DNA of 64,000 bases from contig NZ_CP051006.1 in the NCBI RefSeq assembly GCF_014673495.1, positions 4,340,001-4,404,000 of the forward strand. The letters run 5' to 3'. The position numbers were made by a program, and so were the translations under genes. This stretch comes from Streptomyces griseofuscus. Lineage in GTDB: Bacteria > Actinomycetota > Actinomycetes > Streptomycetales > Streptomycetaceae. Shown here one piece after another: positions 15,551 through 24,025 of this stretch. Each line of letters starts with the position of its first letter. Position 1 is the stretch's first letter. Under the pieces are notes generated by a model, which had not been told where the DNA came from, did not search any database, and worked only from the letters and a program-made list of their open reading frames with translations.

Positions 15551-17266
15551 TCAGCCCGTGAACTGCACTTCGCCGATGGCCTGCTTGTAGCCCGCTCTGG
15601 AGTACAGCGTGGAGTCGTAGCCGGAGTTCGGCAGCGCGGTCAGCCAGACGAGGACGTACCGCGTCTTCAGCTGCTTGGTGACCTTCACGGTAGCGGTGGT
15701 GCCGGTGGTGGTGACCGTGCCGATCCGGGTCATCGAGTCCAGCGACGGCGGGGTCAGCGAGTCCGCGGCGTACAGCTCGACCGTGGTGTGGTCGCCGCCG
15801 TAGCGCAGGCTGAGCATGGCCTTGTCGAGCTGGGTGGCCGAGCCGAGGTCGTAGACGATGCCGACGCCCGGCTTCAGCGGCGCGATGGGCGGACCGTCGT
15901 TGAAGGACTTGGTCTTCCAGTAGGTCGACGGGTTGCCGTCGTACGTCTTGGCGACATTGGCGGCGCTCTGGGGATCGCCCTCCGCGACGAACTCCTGGCT
16001 GCCCTGGATCTTTATCGGTGCCGACGACTGCTTGGAGGTCTTGTCGCCGCCGTCCGTGGTGCGGCTCTTGTTGGTGTCGTTCGACTTGCCGCCCTGGTCC
16101 ATCAGAGCGTCCGCCAACTGCCAGCTGCCCAGGCCGAGAGCGGCGATGAGAAGGGCGGAGACCGCCCACTTCAGCGCCTTGCCGGTGCGGCTCTGCAACG
16201 GGGGCGGCGGAGCAACGATCGGCTGGGCGGCGCCGGGGTGCGGCGCCGGGCGGCCGTAGGTGCCCTGCTGATAGGTCGTGCGCTGGTACTCGGGCGGTGC
16301 GGTGAACGCGGGCTCCGGCGGACGGATGCGGGGCATCTCGCCGATCGCCTTCACCAGCTCCTCCGGCGTGGTGCACGGCGCCTCGTGCCGGGACGCGGTG
16401 GCCCCGTCGTTGGCGAGTGCGCGCATGGTCAGTTCGGACAGGCCGCGGTGGATGCCGGCCCGCACCTGGTCCGGTGCGACGAGCCCGACGTCCTTGGGGA
16501 GGCCCGACAGACCGTACGCGTCGTCCTCGTAGGGCCAGCGCTGGGTCAGCGCCGCGTACAGCAGGGCGCCGATCGCCTCGGTGTCGGTGCGCTGCGGGGT
16601 GTCGGAGCTGATGCCGCGCAACGCGGCGTTCACCGCGAGGCCGCGGATACGCCACTGGCCGGTCGATGTGCGCAGCACCGCGTTGGGGTTCAGTCGCAGA
16701 TGGGCGAGGCCCTCACGGTGCGCGGCGGCCATGGCCGAGGCCACCTGACTGACCATCTGGTACGCGTCGTGCGGCTCCAGCGGACCGGCCGTCAGCAGGG
16801 CGGTCAGCTCGGTGGCATCGGGCAGCCATTCATGGACGACGTAGACGAGGTCGTTCTCCTCGACGGCGTCGAGGACCTGGACGAAGCGCGGGTCGCCGAG
16901 CAGCGCGGAGGAACGGGCCGCGGCGAGGACCGAGCGGGCCCGTGCGTGGTCCGCCGGCAGTACATGGACGCCGACCGCGCGGCGCAGTTTCTCGTCGACC
17001 GCACGCCAGCTGCTGAATCCGTCCAGTCGGGTGACGCACTCCTCCAGCCGGTAGCGTCTGGCGAGTTTGTGACCGCTGTGCAGTTCGGGCGGTGAGGCCT
17101 GCTTGAGAGAACCCTCCGCGTCGCTCCCCTGCCCCTCGCTGCCGTCCGTGTCCCGCTCCGGGTTCTTGGCCACCCCGTCGGCCGTGGACTGGTCCGCCTT
17201 CGCGGTCAGCGGCTGTTCGCCGCTGTTGTCTGCCACGTCGACGGCAGCCGTGCTCCGTTCCGCCAC
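15551..17266 (-). CDS. Membrane pseudokinase-like protein with external ligand-binding domain
   Basis: About 571 residues from GTG 17266; the frame is open to a second GTG at 17326, so the start is uncertain. After an acidic disordered N-terminus comes a Ser/Thr-kinase-like fold (about residues 65–320). It lacks the catalytic HRDLKPxN, having HLRLNPNAVL instead, and has no glycine-rich loop or DFG, so it should be inactive. A transmembrane helix ALKWAVSALLIAALGLGSWQ follows, then an external discoidin-like domain (TYDGNPSTYWKT, VYDLGSA). In M. tuberculosis these two domains are fused to the C-terminus of MviN; here they are a separate gene just downstream of murJ, presumably acting with it. 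Confidence 0.85.
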   Translation of the reverse strand: MAERSTAAVDVADNSGEQPLTAKADQSTADGVAKNPERDTDGSEGQGSDAEGSLKQASPPELHSGHKLARRYRLEECVTRLDGFSSWRAVDEKLRRAVGVHVLPADHARARSVLAAARSSALLGDPRFVQVLDAVEENDLVYVVHEWLPDATELTALLTAGPLEPHDAYQMVSQVASAMAAAHREGLAHLRLNPNAVLRTSTGQWRIRGLAVNAALRGISSDTPQRTDTEAIGALLYAALTQRWPYEDDAYGLSGLPKDVGLVAPDQVRAGIHRGLSELTMRALANDGATASRHEAPCTTPEELVKAIGEMPRIRPPEPAFTAPPEYQRTTYQQGTYGRPAPHPGAAQPIVAPPPPLQSRTGKALKWAVSALLIAALGLGSWQLADALMDQGGKSNDTNKSRTTDGGDKTSKQSSAPIKIQGSQEFVAEGDPQSAANVAKTYDGNPSTYWKTKSFNDGPPIAPLKPGVGIVYDLGSATQLDKAMLSLRYGGDHTTVELYAADSLTPPSLDSMTRIGTVTTTGTTATVKVTKQLKTRYVLVWLTALPNSGYDSTLYSRAGYKQAIGEVQFTG

Positions 17267-17384
17267 CGTCGTCCCTGCCTCCCCATCCGTTGCACGCTGT
17301 CCGACGCCGAAACCAATTGTGCCCACAGTCCGCCGCTATGCACGACACACGGCGGCGGACGATGGTTGTGCGCTTACCCCCGCC

Positions 17385-19778
17385 TCAGCGGCCCAGACGC
17401 CCGCGCACCATTCCCACGAGCGAGTTGAGTTCGTCGATCCGCATCCGGCGGGCGGCGACGAAGAAGACACCGAGCAGTACGGCTCCGCCGACGAGCAGTG
17501 CCGCGAAGGAGCCGATGGCGCCCTGGCCGAGCGTGTGCCCGATGCCGTAGCAGGCCGCGCCGCTGAGCAGTGCCGCCGGTACCGAGGCGATGCACAGCCG
17601 GGCGTACGTCCGCAGCACCCGGGCGCCGTCCAGGTCGCCGCCGAGGCGCTTGCGCAGCCGCCGCCAGGCGACGATGACGCCGATCGCGTAGGCGATGCCG
17701 TACGCGGCCGCCATGCCGGAGACCGCCCAGCGGGCCGGCAGCAGGAAGAAGCACAGGGCCGAGGCGCCCGCGTTGACCGCGGCGACGATGACCGTGTTGT
17801 AGAAGGGGGTGCGGGTGTCCTCGTAGGCGTAGAAGGCGCGCAGGACGACGTACTGCACCGAGAACGGGATCAGGCCGAGGCCGAAGGCCATCAGCATGTA
17901 GCCCATGTTGGTGGCCGAGCTGGTGCCCGAGCTGCCGAAGATCAAGGTGCACATCGGGATGCCCAGCGCCACGAAGCCGAAGGCGACCGGGACGATGGCG
18001 ACCGCGGTGGTCCGCAGGCCCTGTGAGATGTCGTCGCGTACGGCGCCGCCGTCGCCCTCGGATGCCGAGCGGGAGATGCGCGGCAGCAGGGCGGCCATCA
18101 GGGAGACCGTGATGATGGCCTGCGGCAGGCCCCAGATCAGCTGGGCGTTGGCGTAGGCGGCGAAACCGGTGCCCGAGACGCCGGAGTCCTTGCCGGCCGC
18201 GGTGGACAGCTGGGTGACGATCATGGCGCCGGCCTGGTTGGCGAGGACGAACAGGACCGTCCACTTGGCGAGTGCCGCCGCCTTGCCGAGGCCGTGGCCG
18301 CGCCAGTCGAACCGCGGCCGGATCCGGAACCCGGTCTCGCGCAGATAGGGGATCATCGCCAGCGCCTGCACGACCAGGCCGAGCAGCACACCGACACCGA
18401 GCAGACGCTGACCCTGCGGCGGGATGTTCGTGACCGTCATATGGGAGTGGGCGGCGGTGCCGTAGACCCAGATGAACATGCCCAGCGACACGATGATGAC
18501 GATGTTGTTCAGAACCGGGGTCCACATCATCGCGCCGAACTTGCCGCGCGCGTTGAGAACCTGGCCCATCACCACATGGATGCCCATGAAGAAGATCGAG
18601 GGCAGGAAGTAGCGGGTGAAGGTGACCGCGACCTCGTTGGCCGCCGGGTTGCTGGCCACCGGGTTGGACAGCATGCGCACCAGCAGCGGCGCCGCGAACA
18701 TCGCGAGAGCGGTCAGCGCGGCCAGTGCCACCATCACGAGGGTCAGCAGCCGGTTGGCGAAGGCCTCGCCGCCGTCCTCGTCCTCCTTCATCGAGCGGAC
18801 CAGCTGCGGCACGAAGACCGAGTTGAGGCCACCGCCGACGGTGAGGATGTAGATCATGGTCGGCAGCTGGTAGGCGACCTGGAAGGAGTCGCCGAGGAAG
18901 CCGAGGCCGAGCGCGGAGACGATCAGCGCGGAGCGGACGAAGCCGGTGAGCCGGGAGACCAGGGTGCCGGCCGCCATGACGGCGCTGGACTTCATCAGCC
19001 CGCCGACCTTGCCGCCCTTCTTGGCGGGCGCGGCGGTCGCCACGGAGGCCACGGGCGCCATGACCGTCTCGGCCGGGCCGGAGCCGGAGGGGACGCCGGG
19101 GGCCGGAGCCCCGACCGGTGCGGGCACCGGGGGCTGCATCGGGTTCTGGGCGGAGGCGTAGGGCGCGGTGGGCGCGGCCGGGTAGCCCTGCCCGGCGTAC
19201 GGATTCTGCTGCTGCGGCTGCCGGCCGTAGGCAGGCGGGTACTGACCGCCCGGCGCGGCGCCCATGCCCGGCGCGGCGGCCGGTCCCGGGACGCCCGGGG
19301 GATCCATCGGCGCGTGGCCGGAACCCTGCTGCTGGTCCTTGAAGAGATGCGCGAAGGCGTCCGGCTCGTGGTACTCCTCGCCGGAGTTCGAGACCAGGTC
19401 GTCCACGCCCACGAACTGGGTGGTGCGCGGATCGTCGCCGTAGGGCAGATAGGGCGCCGCGCCGTCCGGCTCGGGCGCCGGGGTCTGCGCCCACACCCGC
19501 GGGTCGGGCGCGTACGGCGACTGGGCGGGCTGCGCGTACAGCGGCTGCTCGTAGGTGCCCGGGGGCGGCGGGGGGTGCGCGGCACGGTCGTAGAGCGCCT
19601 CCGCGACCGGGTCCTGGGCGGTCAGATCGTGAGCCCGGTAGGGGTCCTGGTCGTAGGCGTCCTGGAGGTACATGTCCGCCGCTTGCTGCGGCGGCACCTG
19701 GCCGGGCTCGGGCGGCGTCTCGGGGTAGCCCGAGCCGGCCGCGCCCTGGCCGCGGTCACCGTCGTACGGCGCGTTCAT
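17385..19778 (-). CDS. murJ: Lipid II flippase MurJ (MviN)
   Basis: Polytopic protein that flips lipid-linked peptidoglycan precursor across the membrane. 797 residues from ATG 19778 with a strong GAGGTGGGG ribosome-binding site. Residues 1 to about 250 are a disordered Pro/Gln/Tyr/Ala-rich cytoplasmic extension absent from most MurJ. The core from about 260 onward has 14 or so hydrophobic segments and the MVIN start GGLMKSSAVMAAGTLVSRLTG. It lies upstream of the pseudokinase-like gene in the same orientation. Confidence 0.93.
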   Translation of the reverse strand: MNAPYDGDRGQGAAGSGYPETPPEPGQVPPQQAADMYLQDAYDQDPYRAHDLTAQDPVAEALYDRAAHPPPPPGTYEQPLYAQPAQSPYAPDPRVWAQTPAPEPDGAAPYLPYGDDPRTTQFVGVDDLVSNSGEEYHEPDAFAHLFKDQQQGSGHAPMDPPGVPGPAAAPGMGAAPGGQYPPAYGRQPQQQNPYAGQGYPAAPTAPYASAQNPMQPPVPAPVGAPAPGVPSGSGPAETVMAPVASVATAAPAKKGGKVGGLMKSSAVMAAGTLVSRLTGFVRSALIVSALGLGFLGDSFQVAYQLPTMIYILTVGGGLNSVFVPQLVRSMKEDEDGGEAFANRLLTLVMVALAALTALAMFAAPLLVRMLSNPVASNPAANEVAVTFTRYFLPSIFFMGIHVVMGQVLNARGKFGAMMWTPVLNNIVIIVSLGMFIWVYGTAAHSHMTVTNIPPQGQRLLGVGVLLGLVVQALAMIPYLRETGFRIRPRFDWRGHGLGKAAALAKWTVLFVLANQAGAMIVTQLSTAAGKDSGVSGTGFAAYANAQLIWGLPQAIITVSLMAALLPRISRSASEGDGGAVRDDISQGLRTTAVAIVPVAFGFVALGIPMCTLIFGSSGTSSATNMGYMLMAFGLGLIPFSVQYVVLRAFYAYEDTRTPFYNTVIVAAVNAGASALCFFLLPARWAVSGMAAAYGIAYAIGVIVAWRRLRKRLGGDLDGARVLRTYARLCIASVPAALLSGAACYGIGHTLGQGAIGSFAALLVGGAVLLGVFFVAARRMRIDELNSLVGMVRGRLGR

Positions 19779-19824
19779 GCCTTACCCCACCTCATCGTCC
19801 CGGGCCCACCGGCCACGACATCGC

Positions 19825-22197
19825 TCAACGGTCCACTCTCTCACCCGTCCCGGACGGGTCGGTGCTTTCCGGTGCGGTGTCCGGCGCAGGGTCACTCGGC
19901 TGCTCCGGGTCGTCTGCCCCTGCGGCGGAGTCGGACTCCTCCGGGAGACGATCCCCGGGCGCCTCGGGGTTCCCCGGCCCGTCGGAGTCCTCCCTCGCGG
20001 TGCCCGCGCCGCCCTCCCCGGCCTGGCGGGCGGCCGCGCGCTTGCGCTGGGTGTACATCCGGAACCCGGCGAGGACGAGGAGCAGCACACCGCCGCCGAT
20101 GACGAGCATCACCGTGGGCGTGACCTCGGTGACCTTCACGTCGAAGGTGACGGGGGCGCCGTACTCCTGGCCGTCCTCGGTGTACAGCTGGGCGATCACC
20201 GTGGCCCGGCCGTTGGCGTTGGCCGAGGTGGTGAACTTCACGGACTGGGCGTGGCCGCCGGCGATGTCGACGGGCTGCTCGTAGTACGCCTTGCCGCCGA
20301 TCTTCAGTCGGGTCGGCTGGGTCGAGGTGAGCCGCAGCACCAGGTGGCCGACCGGCTGGACGAGGTTGTTCTGGACGGTCACCGGGATGGTCGCGCTGCG
20401 TCCGGAGAGCTTGGTCTCGGACTTGTCGATCAGCCTGACCTGCCCGGCCAGATCGTCCAGCCACCCCTCGACGCCGTTGCGGAAGGCGTCCCCGTCATCG
20501 CTCTGGCCCCGCCACGATGTGGACATCCCGCGGTTTATGGCCCGCCCGAACGGGGTGACCACACGGGACTGGTCGGAGAGGATCACCTGGAAGTCGTCGA
20601 GCTTGTCCTGGGTCCGGGCGATCTGTTCGAAGGCCGAGGCCGGCAGCTCCTGCCGGCGCAGGTACGTCGGATAGACGGAGGTCGACGGGATACGCGTGGT
20701 GGCGCTCGGGTCGGGCTTGGCCTTGGCCGCCGCCGTCAGGTCCTGTGCCTGGGACCAGGTGCCGCCCTGGAGCGCCCGCACGGCCGCGGCCATCGCCTGC
20801 GCCTGGGCCGCCGTGGGCAGGCGCTGCGGGGCGACGACGATGCTGCGCTGCTGGTCCGTCTGCGCGTTGATCTCAAGACTCTGGGCCAGGAACTCCTGCA
20901 CGGCGAGTGTGGAGTCGGCCGCCTTGGTCAGATCGCCCTCGAAGGCCGTGGACAGCTTGGCGTCGGCCACGACCGCTGTGGTGCCGCCGCCGACCGGGCG
21001 GGCGGCGGAGGGCGTATACGACAGCCCGGCCGTCTCCTGGAGGCTGTCGCTGCGGGCGATCACCCGGTCCGCGCCGGCGGAGGTCGCGACCCTCATGATC
21101 GACGGGTCCACGGCGCCGTTCACCGGCCATGCGTAATCCGTGCTCGGTATGACGTGGAGCACAGTCTTCACGGTGGTCGCGGCGACATCGGTCGCGTCCT
21201 TGAGATGGCTGAGGGAGCCGGTGACGCTGGTGCCGCGGTGTGCGAGCGAGGCCAGGTCGGGGTCGGCGAAGGGCAGCGCCACGACCTCCTTGCCCACGAC
21301 CGCCTTCTGGAGGCTCGCCAGCCACTGCTTGGCGAGCGCCTGGTGCTCCTTGGGGCCCGCGACGGTGGTGTCGCCCTCCCCCTGGAGCCGGTAGTTGCCC
21401 GACGCCATGGCGTCCACGGAGGCCAGCAGGTCCGGGTCGATCACCCAGGTGACGTCCAGATCCTTGCCGAGGCTGACCATCTGGTCGAGCCGGCCGCCCG
21501 GCGCGAGCTCCTTGGCCAGGTCGTCGTTGAGGAACACCGGCGTCTGGAGCTGACCGGCGCCCGTCTTGGCCGTCATATGGACGGTGGACAGCAGCGGCCA
21601 CAGAACCGTCGTCCTGGTCCTGGTGTCGGCGTCGGACGGCTGCCACGGCAGGAACGTCCGCTGGACGCCGAGCACCTGCTGCCAGGGCTGGGCGGAGGTC
21701 TGCCCGGACAGGGCGACCCCGAACTCGTAGACACCGTTCGCGCCCAGGTCGAGCTTGTCCACCGGCACGGAGATACTGAAGTGCTCGGCGACGCCCGGCG
21801 CCAGCTTGGCGAACTTCTGCGCGTACTTGTCGCCGACCTCGGAGCCGCTGACCCCCTGGAGCTCGTCCGGGTGCTGGGCCACGTCGTTGATCCCGGAGCG
21901 GGTGTTCAATATCGGGCCGACCCGCAGGCCCACATGGGCGCCGGTGACCGCCTGCTTGCCGTTGTTGGTCACCGTGCCGGAGACGGTGAGGGTGTCACCG
22001 TCCGTGGGGGCGTTGGGGCTCATCGAGTCCAGGGCGACGGACACCGGGTCCCCGGAGGCGGCGGCGGCCGGCGCGGCCGCGGGCAGCTGGAGCAGCCCGG
22101 CCAGCAGGGGCGCCCCGGCGAGCAGGGCTCCGGTGCGCCGCAGCCATCGGCGCGCGGGTGAGGCACTGGTCCCCTGGAAGTCAGCCGCCTCGGCCAC
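19825..22197 (-). CDS. Large secreted/membrane-anchored protein, DUF6049-like
   Basis: About 790 residues from GTG 22197; the frame is open to 22377, so the start is uncertain. It has a signal peptide (RRWLRRTGALLAGAPLLAGLLQLPAAAPAAAA), a long extracytoplasmic region and a C-terminal membrane anchor (VMLVIGGGVLLLVLAGFRMY). A charged cytosolic tail follows. The size, topology and position between pcnA and murJ match mycobacterial Rv3909. Function unknown; its conserved place beside murJ suggests a role in envelope assembly. It lies 46 nt upstream of murJ on the same strand, so the two are probably co-transcribed. Confidence 0.85.
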   Translation of the reverse strand: MAEAADFQGTSASPARRWLRRTGALLAGAPLLAGLLQLPAAAPAAAASGDPVSVALDSMSPNAPTDGDTLTVSGTVTNNGKQAVTGAHVGLRVGPILNTRSGINDVAQHPDELQGVSGSEVGDKYAQKFAKLAPGVAEHFSISVPVDKLDLGANGVYEFGVALSGQTSAQPWQQVLGVQRTFLPWQPSDADTRTRTTVLWPLLSTVHMTAKTGAGQLQTPVFLNDDLAKELAPGGRLDQMVSLGKDLDVTWVIDPDLLASVDAMASGNYRLQGEGDTTVAGPKEHQALAKQWLASLQKAVVGKEVVALPFADPDLASLAHRGTSVTGSLSHLKDATDVAATTVKTVLHVIPSTDYAWPVNGAVDPSIMRVATSAGADRVIARSDSLQETAGLSYTPSAARPVGGGTTAVVADAKLSTAFEGDLTKAADSTLAVQEFLAQSLEINAQTDQQRSIVVAPQRLPTAAQAQAMAAAVRALQGGTWSQAQDLTAAAKAKPDPSATTRIPSTSVYPTYLRRQELPASAFEQIARTQDKLDDFQVILSDQSRVVTPFGRAINRGMSTSWRGQSDDGDAFRNGVEGWLDDLAGQVRLIDKSETKLSGRSATIPVTVQNNLVQPVGHLVLRLTSTQPTRLKIGGKAYYEQPVDIAGGHAQSVKFTTSANANGRATVIAQLYTEDGQEYGAPVTFDVKVTEVTPTVMLVIGGGVLLLVLAGFRMYTQRKRAAARQAGEGGAGTAREDSDGPGNPEAPGDRLPEESDSAAGADDPEQPSDPAPDTAPESTDPSGTGERVDR

Positions 22198-22472
22198 GCG
22201 CTCGCCCGTCCTCGTCGTCTCAGTGGTCGTCGGAATGTGCGTCCCCGCATGGTAACGAGGTGCGCCGAGCGGAAGTGCCGCGGTCCAGGTCACAAGATCG
22301 CTGGGCGGATACGACCCGTCCTCTATATCCAGTATCGAGGGGAGAGGGGCTGTACGCCGCAAGAGCTGCGCTTGCACGGGTATGCCGGAAGCCGGCCTCG
22401 GCCCGCTCCGGGCCGGGTTCCGGGCCGATTAGGGGCGCCCCGGTGCGCCCGGGGCACGTACCCTCTTCTGTT

Positions 22473-23939
22473 GTGCCGAACCCCAACGAAGACACTCCCT
22501 CCGCCCTGAGCCAGGCCCAGCAGCGCGCGGTCACCGAGCTGCTGCGGGTGGCGCCCGTCGCCGACGATCTCGCCCGCCGATTCCAGGAGGCGGGTTTCTC
22601 CCTCGCCCTGGTCGGGGGGTCGGTGCGCGACGCACTGCTCGGCCGGCTCGGCAATGATCTGGACTTCACCACCGATGCCCGTCCCGAGGACGTGCTGAAG
22701 ATCGTCCGGCCCTGGGCCGACGCGGTCTGGGAGGTGGGGATCGCCTTCGGCACCGTCGGCGCGCACAAGGGCGCCCGGGTCGGGGACACCGACATGACCT
22801 TCCAGATCGAGATCACGACCTACCGGTCGGAGGCGTACGACCGCGCCTCGCGCAAGCCCGAGGTCTCCTACGGCGACTCCATCGAGCAGGACCTGGTCCG
22901 CCGGGACTTCACGGTCAACGCGATGGCCGTGGCTCTGCCGGAGAAGGAGTTCATCGATCCGTACGGCGGCCTGGTGGACCTCGCGGCCCGCGTGCTGCGG
23001 ACCCCGGGCACGCCGGAGGAGTCCTTCTCGGACGATCCGCTGCGGATGATGCGGGCCGCCAGGTTCGCCGCCCAGCTGGACTTCGAGGTGGCCCCCGAGG
23101 TCGTCGCCGCCATGACGGACATGGCCGGGCGCATCGAGATCGTCTCGGCGGAGCGGGTGCGGGACGAGCTGAACAAGCTGATCCTCTCCGACCACCCGCG
23201 CAAGGGCCTGACCCTGCTCGTCGACACCGGGCTCGCCGCCCATGTGCTGCCCGAGCTGCCGGCACTGCGCCTGGAGAGTGACGAGCACCACCGGCACAAG
23301 GACGTCTACGAGCACACGCTGATCGTGCTGGAGCAGGCGATCGCGCTGGAGGAGAACGGCCCCGACCTCGCGCTGCGGCTGTCCGCGCTGCTGCATGACA
23401 TCGGCAAGCCGCGCACGCGCCGCTTCGAGAAGGACGGCCGGGTCTCCTTCCACCACCATGAGGTGGTCGGCGCCAAGATGACCAAGAAGCGCATGACCGC
23501 GCTGAAGTACTCCAACGAGCTGGTGAAGGACGTCTCACGACTGGTCGAACTTCATCTGCGCTTCCACGGCTACGGCACCGGGGAGTGGACGGACTCGGCG
23601 GTCCGCCGCTACGTCCGTGACGCTGGACCCCTGCTGGACCGCCTGCACAAGCTGACCCGCTCCGACTGCACCACCCGCAACAAGCGGAAGGCGGCCGCGC
23701 TGTCCCGGGCCTATGACGGTCTGGAGGAGCGCATCGCTCAGCTCCAGGAGCAGGAGGAGCTGGACTCGATCCGTCCGGACCTCGACGGCAACCAGATCAT
23801 GGAGATCCTGGGCGTCACTCCCGGCCCGGTGATCGGCAAGGCGTACAAGCACCTGCTGGAGCTGCGGCTGGAGAACGGCCCGATGGAGCACGAGGCCGCG
23901 GTGGCCGCACTCAAGGAGTGGTGGGCCGGACAGGAGTGA
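22473..23939 (+). CDS. pcnA: CCA tRNA nucleotidyltransferase / poly(A) polymerase family
   Basis: Class II nucleotidyltransferase. 488 residues from GTG 22473 (MPNPNEDTPSALSQAQQRAV). The catalytic motif is LVGGSVRDALLGRLGNDLDFTTDA (about residues 46–69; GGxVRD plus DxD), followed by RRDFTVNAMA. A C-terminal HD domain has LSALLHDIGKPRTRR and FHHHEVVGAKM. Such enzymes add CCA to tRNA or poly(A) to RNA. Streptomyces members of this class have been reported as CCA-adding, so the pcnA name reflects homology only. Divergent from the DUF6049 gene. Its terminator hairpin encloses a parS. Confidence 0.92.
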   Translation: MPNPNEDTPSALSQAQQRAVTELLRVAPVADDLARRFQEAGFSLALVGGSVRDALLGRLGNDLDFTTDARPEDVLKIVRPWADAVWEVGIAFGTVGAHKGARVGDTDMTFQIEITTYRSEAYDRASRKPEVSYGDSIEQDLVRRDFTVNAMAVALPEKEFIDPYGGLVDLAARVLRTPGTPEESFSDDPLRMMRAARFAAQLDFEVAPEVVAAMTDMAGRIEIVSAERVRDELNKLILSDHPRKGLTLLVDTGLAAHVLPELPALRLESDEHHRHKDVYEHTLIVLEQAIALEENGPDLALRLSALLHDIGKPRTRRFEKDGRVSFHHHEVVGAKMTKKRMTALKYSNELVKDVSRLVELHLRFHGYGTGEWTDSAVRRYVRDAGPLLDRLHKLTRSDCTTRNKRKAAALSRAYDGLEERIAQLQEQEELDSIRPDLDGNQIMEILGVTPGPVIGKAYKHLLELRLENGPMEHEAAVAALKEWWAGQE

Positions 23940-23943
23940 GGGT

Positions 23944-23985
23944 CCGGCCCGGCCGGTGTTTCACGTGAAACATCCGCCGGGCCGG
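23944..23985 (+). terminator. pcnA terminator enclosing parS site 5
   Basis: CCGGCCCGGC (23944–23953) pairs exactly with GCCGGGCCGG (23976–23985). The 22-nt loop contains an exact parS (23958–23971), itself self-complementary. Confidence 0.7.
23958..23971. other. parS: parS site 5
   Basis: Exact GTTTCACGTGAAAC in the loop of the pcnA terminator hairpin, 44 bp from site 6. Confidence 0.95.
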
Positions 23986-23991
23986 CCGCAC

Positions 23992-24025
23992 GAGGGTCGA
24001 TGTTTCACGTGAAACATCGACCCTC
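23992..24025. repeat. parS: 34-bp perfect palindrome centred on parS site 6
   Basis: parS GTTTCACGTGAAAC at 24002–24015 is extended by ten perfectly self-complementary bases on each side (GAGGGTCGAT / ATCGACCCTC). The result is a 34-bp perfect palindrome. It overlaps the last codons and the stop codon of the minus-strand MFS gene (24005), so parS supplies the TGA stop. It can also act as the MFS terminator. Confidence 0.95.

Noticed and set aside
18946..18970. Another VSRET/MSRET-like peptide suggesting a further parS
   Set aside because: The DNA there (within murJ) is not GTTTCACGTGAAAC; the peptide match comes from a shadow frame.
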